61,218 nucleotides of DNA from Methanosarcinales archaeon Methan_01 (GCA_001602645.1 LUYE01000030.1:1-61218); one strand, 5' to 3'; positions 42,890-52,121 are shown, counted from the first letter of the stretch. Numbers and translations: made by a program. The notes: generated from the sequence alone by a model not told the origin.

Positions 42890-45565
42890 ATGGCCAAGAT
42901 CTCTCCCCTGATGGACCAGTACTTCGGGATGAAAGAGCAGTGCGGCGACGCCGTCCTCCTCTTTCGGATGGGCGACTTTTACGAGACCTTCGGCGCCGAC
43001 GCCGAGATCACGGCCCGGGTCCTCAAGATCACCCTCACCTCCCGCCAGAAAGACAAGGAGGGGAACAGAATCCCCCTCGCCGGGATCCCCCACCACGCCC
43101 TCGACGCCTACCTCCCCAAGCTCGTCGGAGCCGGCTACAAGGTCGCCATCTGCGAGCAGGTGGAGGACCCCAAGAAGGCGAAGGGGCTCGTCAAAAGGGA
43201 GATAATCCGGGTCATCACCCCCGGGACGATCATCGAGCCTTCGATGCTGGAGGAGGGGTCGAACAACTATCTGGCGTCCGTATTCGAGGAGGACGGCAGG
43301 ATCGGCCTCACCTTTCTTGACGTCTCCACCGGCGAGTTCCTCGCGACGGAATTCTCGGCCGATGGCGGAAAGCTCACGGCGGAGATCGCGAAGTTCCGGC
43401 CCAGCGAATGCCTCGTCGCGAGATCTGCCGATTCCCCCCTCATCGGCGAGCTTTCCGGGGCGCTCGTCCAGCGGCTCGAGGACGCCGACTTCGACCTGGA
43501 GGGGGCGCGGACCCGCCTCGCCGACCACTTCGGCAGAGAGAGGGTCGATCGGTGGGGCCTCCCCGGCCTCCCCGCGGCGGCGAGGGCCTGCGGTGCCGTC
43601 CTATCCTACCTCCAGTCTGCCCGCCTCTCGGCCCTGGACCACATCGCCGAGGTCAGGATCTACTCGCCGGAGGATTTCATGGTCCTCGACGATACAACCC
43701 TGAGGAACCTGGAGATATTCCGGAACATCCGGGACAGGTCCAAACGGGGCTCCCTAGTCGAGTTCCTGGACGAGACCTCCACCCCCGGAGGATCGAGGAC
43801 CCTCCGGAAGTGGCTTCAGATGCCTCTCCTGTCCCCGGAAGATATTGAGAGCCGCCTCGACGCCGTCGAGGAGCTGGTGGGCGACGCCATGCTGAGGGCA
43901 GACCTCCGGGAGGCCCTGAAGGGAGGAGGCGACCTGGAGCGGGTCGTCGCCCGGACCTCCTGCGGGACCGCCTCCCCGAAGGACCTGGCAGCTCTAAAGG
44001 GCTCGATCGAGCGGCTCCCCCGGGTCGTCGAGATCCTGAAGGGGGCGAGAGCCGAGATGCTTCAAGGTCTGAGGGGGAGGCTCGAGATCGGCCACCTGAG
44101 AGAGGTGGCGGACCTGATCGGGAGGGCCGTCGCCGACGACCCACCCTCAGCGATCCGGGAGGGGGGGATCATTCGGGACGGCTACGATCCCGAGCTGGAC
44201 GAGCTCCGTTCGATGCTGCGAGAGGGGAGGGGCTGGATCGCCAGGATGGAGCGGCAGGAGCGGAACCGGACGGGGATAAAGTCCCTCCGGGTCGGGTACA
44301 ACAACGTCTTCGGCTACTACATCGAGGTGACGAAGGCGAACCTCTCGGCGGTACCCCCGGAGTACATACGAAAGCAGACCCTGGCGGGGGCTGAGCGGTT
44401 CATAACCCCCGAGCTGAAGGAGATGGAGTCTCGGGTCCTCTCCGCCCAGGAGAGGTCGGCGTCCCTGGAGGAGGAGATATTCCTCTCGGTGAGGGGGGAG
44501 GCGGCGGCCCGGTCCCGGGAGATCCAAGAGAGGGCCGCGGCCTTGGGCGAATTGGACGTCCTAGTCACCCTGGCGGCCGTGGCCGCCGATGGGGAGTTTG
44601 TGAGGCCGAAGCTGAACGACCAGGGGGAGATCTCCATGAGGGCCTCTCGCCACCCGATCCTGGAGAGGGCGATGCGCGGCGGCTTCGTCCCCAACGACGT
44701 CCACCTCGACGGGAGAGGCAACCGCTTTCTGATCCTGACGGGCCCCAACATGGCCGGCAAGTCGACGTACATGAGGCAGATCGCCCTCGCCGTAGTCCTC
44801 GCCCAGATCGGTTCCTTCGTCCCCGCCGCCTTCGCATCGATATCTCCGGTCGACAGGATCTTCACCCGAGTCGGTGCCTACGATGACCTCTCGGCGGGGC
44901 AGAGCACCTTCATGATCGAGATGACGGAGCTGGCGAAGATCCTCGGCTCCGCCACCTCCAAGAGCCTGATCCTCCTCGACGAGATCGGCCGGGGGACGAG
45001 CACCTTCGACGGCCTCGCCATCGCCTGGTCAGTCACCGAGCATATCCACAACCGGGTCCGAGGAAAGGCGGTCTTCGCGACCCACTACCACCAGCTCACC
45101 CAGCTAGCGGGGGTCCTCCCCGGCGTCAAGAACTACAACATGGCCGTCAAGGAGGAGGGGGATTCGGTCGTATTCCTCCGGACCGTCGTCCCCGGAGCCA
45201 CCGACCGGAGCTACGGGATCCACGTAGCGAAGCTGGCCGGCGTCCCTGAGGAGGTGGTGGCCAGGTCGAAGGAGATCCTCCGGGAGATAGAGCGGGAGGC
45301 GGTGATCGAGCCCCTGGCCAGCGGCCCACGGCCTCGAAAGGGGGGGACGAGGTACACCCAGCTGATCTTCTTCGACGAGCCCCGACCCCCGGTCGAGGGG
45401 GCCGATGACAACGGCGGCTTCATGGGGGAGGGTTCCACCTCCTACGACGATAAGGGCGAGATATTGGAGGAGATTATGGCGCTGGAGATCGACGGCCTCA
45501 CCCCCCTGGAGGCCCTGAACAAGCTATCAGATTACAAGAGGAGGCTGCATACAGGAGATGACTAA
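42890..45565 (+). CDS. mutS: DNA mismatch repair protein MutS
   Basis: 891 residues, full-length MutS1. Phe30-x-Glu32 in RMGDFYETFG is the mismatch-probing F-x-E motif. The connector, lever and clamp domains follow, then the ABC-type ATPase with Walker A TGPNMAGKSTYMRQ (residues 618-625), ABC signature in STFMIEMTELAKIL, Walker B LILLDEIGRGTSTFDGLA and ATHYHQLTQL. A C-terminal tail with a helix-turn-helix-like segment (DGLTPLEALNKLSDYK) ends the protein. It overlaps mutL by 8 bases. MutSL pairs are rare in archaea and their presence in some methanogens is generally seen as a transfer from bacteria. Confidence 0.96.
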   Translation: MAKISPLMDQYFGMKEQCGDAVLLFRMGDFYETFGADAEITARVLKITLTSRQKDKEGNRIPLAGIPHHALDAYLPKLVGAGYKVAICEQVEDPKKAKGLVKREIIRVITPGTIIEPSMLEEGSNNYLASVFEEDGRIGLTFLDVSTGEFLATEFSADGGKLTAEIAKFRPSECLVARSADSPLIGELSGALVQRLEDADFDLEGARTRLADHFGRERVDRWGLPGLPAAARACGAVLSYLQSARLSALDHIAEVRIYSPEDFMVLDDTTLRNLEIFRNIRDRSKRGSLVEFLDETSTPGGSRTLRKWLQMPLLSPEDIESRLDAVEELVGDAMLRADLREALKGGGDLERVVARTSCGTASPKDLAALKGSIERLPRVVEILKGARAEMLQGLRGRLEIGHLREVADLIGRAVADDPPSAIREGGIIRDGYDPELDELRSMLREGRGWIARMERQERNRTGIKSLRVGYNNVFGYYIEVTKANLSAVPPEYIRKQTLAGAERFITPELKEMESRVLSAQERSASLEEEIFLSVRGEAAARSREIQERAAALGELDVLVTLAAVAADGEFVRPKLNDQGEISMRASRHPILERAMRGGFVPNDVHLDGRGNRFLILTGPNMAGKSTYMRQIALAVVLAQIGSFVPAAFASISPVDRIFTRVGAYDDLSAGQSTFMIEMTELAKILGSATSKSLILLDEIGRGTSTFDGLAIAWSVTEHIHNRVRGKAVFATHYHQLTQLAGVLPGVKNYNMAVKEEGDSVVFLRTVVPGATDRSYGIHVAKLAGVPEEVVARSKEILREIEREAVIEPLASGPRPRKGGTRYTQLIFFDEPRPPVEGADDNGGFMGEGSTSYDDKGEILEEIMALEIDGLTPLEALNKLSDYKRRLHTGDD

Positions 45566-47345
45566 TATCAAGCTTCTCGGCCGGGACGCCATAAACAAGA
45601 TCGCTGCCGGAGAGGTGATCGAGAGGCCAGCCTCCGTCGTCAAGGAGCTCGTCGAGAACTCCATAGACGCCGGGGCGACGAAGATCCTGGTGGAGGTGGC
45701 GGAGGGGGGGAAGGGGTTGATCCGGGTCACCGACGACGGCTCCGGGATGGACCGGGAGGATGCCCTTCTGGCCTTCGAGAGGCACGCCACCAGCAAGATC
45801 AGGGAGGCAGACGACCTGGAGCGGATATCCACCCTGGGGTTTCGGGGGGAGGCCCTCTCCAGCATAGCCAGCGTCGCCGAAACCGTCGAGCTGGTGACGA
45901 AGCTACGGTCCGGCGGGATCGACGCCGTCGGTACCATGGTGAGGGTCGAGGGCGGCAGGGTCGTCGACGTCAGGGATGTGGGGGCACCCGCCGGGACGTC
46001 GATCGAGGTCCGGGGCCTATTCAAGAACGTCCCGGCCCGGCGGAAGTACCTCAAGAGCGGGAGGGCGGAGCTGGCTAAGATCGTCGAGGTCGTCACCTCT
46101 TACGCCGTCATCCACCACCAGGTCTCCTTCGAGCTCTTCAGCGGCGAGAAGACGATCTTCAAATCCGTCAGGTCCGAGAGCTGGAACGACCCCCTCCTCC
46201 GGATCTTCGGCAGGGAGGTCGCAAGAAACCTCGTCCCCATCGAGGGAGAGGGGAGGAACGTATCCGTCGCCGGGGCGGCTGGGAGGGAGAACGTCACCCG
46301 ATCCAGCCCCGACTGGATCATGACCTACGTCAACGGCCGGTTTGTGAGATCGAGGTCCCTCACCAGGGCGGTATCCGAGGCCTACCGGACCCTCATCCCG
46401 ACGGGCCGCCATCCCATCGCCGTCGTCTCCCTCCGGATCGATCCCTCTCAGGTAGATGTCAACGTCCATCCCGCCAAGATGGAGGTGAGGTTTTTGAGGG
46501 AGGATGAGGTGGTGGCGATGGTCACCGATTCGATCCGCCTCTCTCTATCCCAGGCTGGTGTGGTGGCGTCTGCCGCCCCGGTCGCGAAGCCTCTCCAGCC
46601 GACGGTCCTGGGAACCCCGGTGGAGGGGACGGAAGCGGAGGAGATGGGGGGGGGTTATAGTCCGATCCCCGGCGGATCCGTCAGCTCGGAGGGGTCCGAT
46701 CTCCAGAGGACCCTACCCCTCGCCTCCGGCCGGAGCAGGTTCGCCCTGGAGCTCGCGGCGGAGCCCCTCCCCGGCGGCCTGAGGGTCCTCGGCCAGGCCC
46801 TCCAACTGTACATCGTAGCGGAGGGGCCCGAGGGGCTCGTCCTGGTGGACCAGCACGCCGCCGCCGAGAGGATCAGGTACGAGATCTTATCAAAGAAATA
46901 CGCATCCGACACCATCTCCCAGGAGCTGATCGAGCCCGTCACCCTGGAGCTCTCGCCGAAGGAGGTGGTTCTCTTGGAGGAGTGGGGCTCGACGCTGGCG
47001 GAGATGGGCTTCGACGTCCAGCCCTTCGGCAAGAACGCCTACACCGTCCGGTCCGTCCCCGCGATCGGCTGGAGGCTCGATAGCCCGGGAGCCGTCCACG
47101 ACGTCCTGATGGACCTCTTCGCCCTAGGGAAGGTGGGGACGGAGGCGACGGCGAAGGAGGAGATCCTGAAGCTCCTCGCCTGCCGGGGCTCGATCAAGGC
47201 CGGCCACGAGATGGGCTGGAAGGAGATGCACGACCTCCTCCGGGCCCTCTCCTCCTGCGCGAGCCCCCGGACCTGCCCCCATGGCCGGCCGACGGCCGTC
47301 ACCTTATCTCCGGCGGAGCTGGAGAAGATCTTCGGCCGAAGATAG
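45558..47345 (+). CDS. mutL: DNA mismatch repair protein MutL
   Basis: 595 residues. GHKL ATPase head: KIAAGEVIERPASVVKELVE, NSIDAGAT, DDGSGM, FRGEALSSIASV. The C-terminal dimerisation domain carries the metal-dependent nicking endonuclease motif DQHAAAERIRYE (residues 431-442), the ACRGSIKAG element and CPHGRPT (Cys573), so this is the latent-endonuclease type found in organisms without MutH. The start lies inside the mutS stop region, so the two are translationally coupled. The short variable linker between about 330 and 400 is Gly/Ser-rich. Confidence 0.95.
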   Translation: MTNIKLLGRDAINKIAAGEVIERPASVVKELVENSIDAGATKILVEVAEGGKGLIRVTDDGSGMDREDALLAFERHATSKIREADDLERISTLGFRGEALSSIASVAETVELVTKLRSGGIDAVGTMVRVEGGRVVDVRDVGAPAGTSIEVRGLFKNVPARRKYLKSGRAELAKIVEVVTSYAVIHHQVSFELFSGEKTIFKSVRSESWNDPLLRIFGREVARNLVPIEGEGRNVSVAGAAGRENVTRSSPDWIMTYVNGRFVRSRSLTRAVSEAYRTLIPTGRHPIAVVSLRIDPSQVDVNVHPAKMEVRFLREDEVVAMVTDSIRLSLSQAGVVASAAPVAKPLQPTVLGTPVEGTEAEEMGGGYSPIPGGSVSSEGSDLQRTLPLASGRSRFALELAAEPLPGGLRVLGQALQLYIVAEGPEGLVLVDQHAAAERIRYEILSKKYASDTISQELIEPVTLELSPKEVVLLEEWGSTLAEMGFDVQPFGKNAYTVRSVPAIGWRLDSPGAVHDVLMDLFALGKVGTEATAKEEILKLLACRGSIKAGHEMGWKEMHDLLRALSSCASPRTCPHGRPTAVTLSPAELEKIFGRR

Positions 47346-47379
47346 AGCTTTTTTTATCCCCTGCCGTCCACCATCGTCC

Positions 47380-48735
47380 ATGGATCTGGAGGGATTTGCT
47401 AAGCGGGGATTACTGAGGGGCGACCCTGACCTCGAGGAGAGGCTCGTCGAGATGATCGTCGAGGTGAAGGGGGACCGGATAACAAGGTCGTACGCCAAGA
47501 AGCTCGCCGAAGCCGTCCTGGTGGAGGCGAGGTCGACTTTGAGCCCCGAAGGCGACGTCTTCGACCTATCGGTGGCGGGGGTCACCATGGGGGAGTTCGG
47601 CGTTGGCTCCCGGGGCCTCGGCGACTTCTACGCCCACGAGAAGATCGCCGAGGTGATCGGGGAGACGGACGCCGTCGTCGACTCCCGGCAGCTGGACGAC
47701 TCGGGGGCCGTCGAGGCCGGCGGAAGATACATCGTCCTCACCGTCGACGGGATGCACTCCCGCCTAAGCGACTACCCCTTCCTCGCCGGCTTTCACGTCA
47801 CCAGAGCGACGCTGCGGGACATTTACGTCATGAGGGCCCGCCCCGTCGCCATGTTCTCCGACATTCACTTGGCCGACGACGGCGACGTCAGCCGCCTCTT
47901 CGACCACCTGGCGGGGATCGCCGCGGTCGGAGAGCTGACGGGGGTTCCCCTCATCACCGGCTCCACTCTCCGCATCGGAGGCGACATGGTCATCGGAAAC
48001 AGGCTCACCGGCTGCGTCGGGGCGGTGGGGGTCACCGACCGGCTCTCGCCGAGGAAGGACGCCGCCCCTGGGGACGTCATCCTGATGACCGAGGGGGCGG
48101 GCGGGGGGACGGTCTGCGCCGCGGCCCTCTACTACGGCCGCCACGCCGTCGTCGATGAGACGATGAACATCAAGTTCCTGGAGGCGGCTTCGGCCCTACT
48201 GGGGTCGGAGGTGGAGATCCACGCCATGACTGACGTCACCAACGGGGGGATCAGGGGGGACGCGAAAGAGATATCGAAGACCGCCGGGGTGAAGCTGATC
48301 TTTGAGGAGGAGAGAATGAGGCGGCTCGTCAACCGGCGTGTCCTGGAGATGCTGGAGGAGCTGGAGATCGACTACCTGGGGGTATCGATAGACGCCCTTC
48401 TGATCATCGCGCCTCCATCCTCCGCCGGAGAGATCGTCCGAGTCGTGAGGGGAGCCGGGGTCGAGATAGACGTCATCGGTCGGGTCGAGGAGGGTCTGGG
48501 CGCAGAGCTCCACGACGACGGTGAGGTGAGGGACTTCGAGCCCCGGTTCAGGGAGTCGGCCTACACGCCCATAAAGAGGGCGGTGGACGAGGGGCCGGTC
48601 CGAGACTTCACGGAGATGAGGGTGAAGGTGGACCAGGCCGCTGTGAGCTCGATCGCGAAGAAGAGGCGCTTCGTCGAGAGGATCCGGCAGACGAGGCTTG
48701 AAGCGCCCTCCGCCCACCTAGGACCCCGACTTTGA
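47380..48735 (+). CDS. AIR-synthase-related protein (HypE/SelD/PurM-like)
   Basis: 451 residues from the ATG at 47380; the frame is open from 47281 inside mutL. N-terminal part up to about residue 60 is helical and variable; from VAGVTMGEFGVGSRGLGDFY onward it has the PurM/SelD/HypE-type N-lobe: VDSRQLDDSGAV, VLTVDGMHSRLS, MFSDIHLADDGDVSRLF, then TGSTLRIGGDMVIGNRLTG, DVTNGGIRGDAKEIS, and the C-lobe VGVTDRLSPRKDAAPGDVIL. Members bind ATP and phosphorylate a carbonyl or amide. The exact role of this archaeal subgroup is unknown; a methanogenesis or cofactor link has been suggested for relatives. It lies 35 bases after mutL, probably co-transcribed, before TFE. Confidence 0.82.
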   Translation: MDLEGFAKRGLLRGDPDLEERLVEMIVEVKGDRITRSYAKKLAEAVLVEARSTLSPEGDVFDLSVAGVTMGEFGVGSRGLGDFYAHEKIAEVIGETDAVVDSRQLDDSGAVEAGGRYIVLTVDGMHSRLSDYPFLAGFHVTRATLRDIYVMRARPVAMFSDIHLADDGDVSRLFDHLAGIAAVGELTGVPLITGSTLRIGGDMVIGNRLTGCVGAVGVTDRLSPRKDAAPGDVILMTEGAGGGTVCAAALYYGRHAVVDETMNIKFLEAASALLGSEVEIHAMTDVTNGGIRGDAKEISKTAGVKLIFEEERMRRLVNRRVLEMLEELEIDYLGVSIDALLIIAPPSSAGEIVRVVRGAGVEIDVIGRVEEGLGAELHDDGEVRDFEPRFRESAYTPIKRAVDEGPVRDFTEMRVKVDQAAVSSIAKKRRFVERIRQTRLEAPSAHLGPRL

Positions 48736-48880
48736 GGGCTCTGTATTATTTCGAATCGATGGCAGTCGGCCAGGGAAATCGCTATATGGGATGGATGCAT
48801 ATAAAAGTGGTTGACTGAAACGTCCGGTGGAGATAGTTTGCAGAGACGCGAACTGTTCTCCGGGGATTAAGGGTGATCTA

Positions 48881-49378
48881 TTGGTCTTGATTGAGGATCC
48901 CATATATCGCGCATACCTTAGAAAGCTTGTGGGGGAGGAGGGCCTCCAGATCGTCGATTGCATGCCCGGGGAGGAGGTCACCGACGAATACGTGGCGGAG
49001 ATCACGGGGATCGGCCTGAACACCGTCCGGAGGACCCTCTACCTCCTCTACGAGCACCGCCTGGCCAAGTACAGGCGGGAGAGGGATCCCGAAAGCGGTT
49101 GGCTCACCTACCTCTGGACCTTGTCCGTCGATAACCTCGATCGGGCCCTGGAGTCGGAGGCGAGAAAGCTTTTAAGAAAGCTCGAGGAGCGGCTCAGCTA
49201 CGAGAAGGAGAACATATTTTACGCGTGCGTCGGAGGATGCGCCCGTTTTGTCTTCGACGAGGCGAGCGAGAACAACTTCGTCTGCCCCTTCTGCGGAGCG
49301 GGGCTGGAGTACATGGACAACGATCGGATCGTGATGACCCTGGAGAAGAGGATGGGGGAGCTATCTGCTGCCCTGTGA
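48881..49378 (+). CDS. tfe: Transcription initiation factor E alpha subunit (TFE)
   Basis: 165 residues from the TTG at 48881, which has the Shine-Dalgarno GGGTGATC (complementary to the archaeal 16S tail) two bases upstream; the frame is open from 48827. The N-terminus VLIEDPIYRAYLRKLVGEEG begins a winged helix for promoter opening (EVTDEYVAEITGIGLNTVRR). The C-terminal zinc ribbon is CVGGCARFVFDEASENNFVC PFCG, Cys-based, contacting RNA polymerase. TFE stabilises the melted promoter. It follows the AIR-like gene and is the likely last gene of this block. Confidence 0.93.
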   Translation: MVLIEDPIYRAYLRKLVGEEGLQIVDCMPGEEVTDEYVAEITGIGLNTVRRTLYLLYEHRLAKYRRERDPESGWLTYLWTLSVDNLDRALESEARKLLRKLEERLSYEKENIFYACVGGCARFVFDEASENNFVCPFCGAGLEYMDNDRIVMTLEKRMGELSAAL

Positions 49379-49397
49379 CCTCTAAGGTCGCCAAGGC

Positions 49398-49799
49398 CTA
49401 CAGAGCTTCAGGGTCGTTTCCCATCACCGCTGTCCACCACCATCGGGACATGTCGGCGAGGTCCCGGCTGAACATCCCGGATAGGCGGTACTCCCCCGAC
49501 CTGACGGCGATCAGCCCCGCCCCCAAGAGTTTGTTTCTCATGAAGTAGAAGGCGGATCGGGAGACTTCGAGGTCTTCCATCAACCGTTTCCAGTCCTTGG
49601 TCTTCAGGGGCTCGCCCTTCCGCTGCCCTTCCTCGACCATGGTGAGAAAGTCCCTCCCCCGACGGGCCGTCCTTTCGTCTTGAAATAGACGGAGCATAAG
49701 CTCAAGGTAGGGATCTTTCGACCGGCTGATCCAGTACTCAGACTTGGATCTGACCTTCAGGGTGGTTGCGGTTCTCGGAGCGTTCTTGACGTGGGTCAT
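49398..49799 (-). CDS. Small helix-turn-helix-like protein of unknown function
   Basis: 133 residues. Helical throughout; WKRLMEDLEVSRSAFYFMRN with the following LLGAGLIAVRSGEYRLS reads as a winged-helix, suggesting a DNA-binding regulator. The N-terminal region (VRSKSEYWISRSKDPYLELM) is basic. No family recognised. Its ATG overlaps the stop of the DUF2551-like gene upstream by four bases (ATGA), so the two are coupled, and they share an operator-like palindrome at 50170. Confidence 0.55.
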   Translation of the reverse strand: MTHVKNAPRTATTLKVRSKSEYWISRSKDPYLELMLRLFQDERTARRGRDFLTMVEEGQRKGEPLKTKDWKRLMEDLEVSRSAFYFMRNKLLGAGLIAVRSGEYRLSGMFSRDLADMSRWWWTAVMGNDPEAL

Positions 49800-50122
49800 G
49801 AATCGCTGGGGCTGGCGGCCGTGGCGTTGAGGACGGACTTTACGAGGTCCGCGTACTCCTCTTTAAGAACATAAACCGTTGGCAGACGGTAGGATTTCTT
49901 GTGCGCACTGAGGATTCCCAGCTTCGAACAGATATACCCCAATAGCGATGCCACTACTTTGCGCGAGGTCTCGAACTGCTCTTTGACCGCCTTGTAGAGA
50001 GAGCTTACCGTGATTTCGCCTGCTTCCAGGATTACTCCCAGAACGAAACGCCTTCTCCCATCCGTGTCCAGGTCCAGGAACTGGACAAGACGGCTGGCGA
50101 TCTCAGATTGCATCGAACTCAT
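49796..50122 (-). CDS. DUF2551-like archaeal regulator
   Basis: 108 residues: EIASRLVQFLDLDTDGRRRF, GEITVSSLYKAVKEQFETSR, GYICSKLGILSAHKKSYRLP, TVYVLKEEYADLVKSVLNAT. This follows the archaeal DUF2551 pattern of a winged-helix-like small protein. The start has GGTGATG about seven bases upstream. It is translated just before the coupled 133-residue protein. TFE lies next on the plus strand, convergent. A regulatory function is inferred from the fold and from the palindrome over its TATA box. Confidence 0.68.
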   Translation of the reverse strand: MSSMQSEIASRLVQFLDLDTDGRRRFVLGVILEAGEITVSSLYKAVKEQFETSRKVVASLLGYICSKLGILSAHKKSYRLPTVYVLKEEYADLVKSVLNATAASPSDS

Positions 50123-50169
50123 ACAACATCACCACCGTCCGAGTTCATCCGGACAGCGCATTGGGGCTC

Positions 50170-50187
50170 GGCAATATATATCTTGCC
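50170..50187 (-). promoter_or_regulatory. Palindrome over the TATA box of the DUF2551 operon
   Basis: GGCAATATATATCTTGCC is an inverted repeat GGCAA / TTGCC whose centre is the TATA-like ATATAT; only one inner pair is mismatched. It lies about 50 bases before the DUF2551 start. Such an arrangement is typical of an operator that blocks TBP binding, perhaps by the operon's own product. Confidence 0.5.
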
Positions 50188-50410
50188 GTGACGGAGGCCA
50201 CCTTCGGATCAACGGGGAGGCCTCAGATCTGGCGGACTCCCCGGGGATCAGGCCCCACCTTGCCCCAACTATAAATAACCATAGAATATCATAATATATA
50301 AGCTATTGGTATTCTTTACCGTTTGGGGCCCTATAGCTCTACCTTTGTGGACTAAACCGCGGAGAATGGTCGAATAATCTCAATAAAGCTTCGGAAGGGG
50401 GGGGGCAAAG

Positions 50411-51100
50411 ATGAAGGGAGATGGATTCTGCGAACCCGGAGAGGGATGCGATTTCGATGAAGATTTGGCCGATCTCATCGAACTGAACGGCTACACCGTA
50501 TCGAGGTCGGCGAGGTCCGTCGACGGCGGATCGAAGCTCATCGCCACCAGAGACGACGAGGTGGGCCACAAGGTCACCTACGTCATCCACTTGAAGGCCT
50601 CCGGAACCGTCGAGGAGCAGGACGTCGAGGCGGCCGTCAAAGCCCAAAATAGATATCCCGGGAGCATCTCCGTCGTCGTCTCCCCCCATTCTGGATTTTC
50701 GAGGTCGGCATCCGATCTCGCCGAACGGCGAGGGGTGAGGCTCTGGGGCGAAGGAGAGGTCGACCGCCTCCGGAGGAACGTCGCCGATAAGAGGGGGCTT
50801 CGACGGAGAGAGCCCGCCAGAGATTCTCATCCCAGGGGGAGGATGGGGCGCTGGTCGAAGGCGAAGCTTGCGGGGCTGCTTTTGGTTCTTGCCGTTGTCA
50901 TCCTCTACGCTAAATTTTACGGATTTGGGGCTGACCCCCCTTCGTCTTTCTTCGCCGATCTCGAAGATCTGGTGGCCAGGTCTCTTCGCGGCCTGGAGGC
51001 GGTCTGGAGGTTCGGGTCCCCCCTAGTCCGCGATGGCGTCACAAACGTCTCCGAGAGGGTCCTCGATGCCCTCGGTAGGGCGGAGGGCCTCTGGGGATGA
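50411..51100 (+). CDS. Mrr-like restriction-endonuclease-fold domain with a membrane segment
   Basis: 229 residues. N-terminal part 20-125: LADLIELNGYTVSRSARSVD, HKVTYVIHLKASGTVEEQDV, AAVKAQNRYPGSISVVVSPH, GFSRSASDLAERRGVRLWGE. This follows the PD-(D/E)XK fold of Mrr-cat domains (relatives carry QxK at the second catalytic site; here the strand reads VIHLK). After a basic linker comes one membrane segment (LAGLLLVLAVVILYAKFYGF, about 155-174) and a 50-residue C-terminal tail. Nuclease activity is uncertain: the Asp that should precede is not obvious, and the usual Gln/Glu is His. It has a strong purine-rich site before the ATG and its own upstream TATA-like boxes. Confidence 0.55.
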   Translation: MKGDGFCEPGEGCDFDEDLADLIELNGYTVSRSARSVDGGSKLIATRDDEVGHKVTYVIHLKASGTVEEQDVEAAVKAQNRYPGSISVVVSPHSGFSRSASDLAERRGVRLWGEGEVDRLRRNVADKRGLRRREPARDSHPRGRMGRWSKAKLAGLLLVLAVVILYAKFYGFGADPPSSFFADLEDLVARSLRGLEAVWRFGSPLVRDGVTNVSERVLDALGRAEGLWG

Positions 51101-51205
51101 GAAGGCCCTCAAGGGATGAGAGAAGGCTTAACAACGTTCCCGTCAAAATATCTGGCTACCAGCCGAGATCGAGGTTCTCCTCATCTCTGCCCAGGCGGTG
51201 ATGGC

Positions 51206-51937
51206 GTGTTAGATCCGGATGACTTGTACAAGGAGGGCGCCGCCCACTACAGCTCAGGCTCCTTCGAAGAGGCGGCTAGGTCTCTGGAGATGGCCATCGA
51301 GGCCGATCCCCTCTTCGTCGAGGCTCGTTACCTCTTCGGCGAGGCCCTCCGGAAGGCGGCGCGCTACCAGGAGGCCGTCGAATCTTACGATGCGGCTTTA
51401 GATTTGAAGCCCGATCACCCCCGGTGCTGGCGGGGCAGGGCCGTCGCCTTGAACGAGCTGGCCCGGCACGAAGAGGCTCTGAACTCGGCTGCGAGGTCCC
51501 TGGAACTGGACCCTGGGGACCCTCGGTCCTGGATAGTCAGAGGCTACGCCTTCCACTCCCTCGGACGATTTGCGGAGGCGGCCGAATCCTACGACAGGGC
51601 GATAGAGATCGATCCCCTGGGGGCCCGGGCCGGCAGGGCCTGGAACAACAAGGGGGCAGCCCTCGACAATTTGGGCCGCCATGAAGAGGCCCTAGAATGT
51701 TACGACGAATCGATCCTCATCGACCCATTCGACTTTTACACCTGGAACAACAAGGGTGTCTGCCTCATCGCCCTGAAGAGGCCCAAGGTGGCGGTGGACT
51801 GCTTCGAGAAGGCGGTGGAGATCTATCCCGAGTACACCACCGCCTGGCAGAACATGGCCCTCGCCCTCAAGGCCTTGGGCCGGGACGAGGAGGCGGAGGC
51901 GGCCCTCGAGAGGTCGAGGGAGCTGGAGGCCGAATGA
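51206..51937 (+). CDS. TPR-repeat protein
   Basis: About 243 residues from the GTG at 51206 (VLDPDDLYKEGAAHYSSGSF); the frame opens at 51116 with an unconserved lead. Six to seven tetratricopeptide repeats, for example AHYSSGSFEEAARSLEMAIE, SYDAALDLKPDHPRCWRGRA, SWIVRGYAFHSLGRFAEAAE, AWNNKGAALDNLGRHEEALE and TWNNKGVCLIALKRPKVAVD. No signal peptide or membrane helix; likely a cytosolic scaffold. The gene lies 105 bases after the Mrr-like gene and resembles the TPR genes at 40462 and 53090. Confidence 0.83.
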   Translation: MLDPDDLYKEGAAHYSSGSFEEAARSLEMAIEADPLFVEARYLFGEALRKAARYQEAVESYDAALDLKPDHPRCWRGRAVALNELARHEEALNSAARSLELDPGDPRSWIVRGYAFHSLGRFAEAAESYDRAIEIDPLGARAGRAWNNKGAALDNLGRHEEALECYDESILIDPFDFYTWNNKGVCLIALKRPKVAVDCFEKAVEIYPEYTTAWQNMALALKALGRDEEAEAALERSRELEAE

Positions 51938-52121
51938 GATCGAGGCCAAAGTTTCCTGCTTATGCCTGAGATCTGGGATACGGGCGGATCTATCACCACC
52001 AGGGACGGTCAGAATTATCCTCTCATAGCCCCGTCTCATCAGATGGATGGTGATACAACTGGGATTGGATGGTTGCTGACGAGGTCCCTCGGCAAAAGGG
52101 ACCCGGCGTCTTCGGGGTTTC

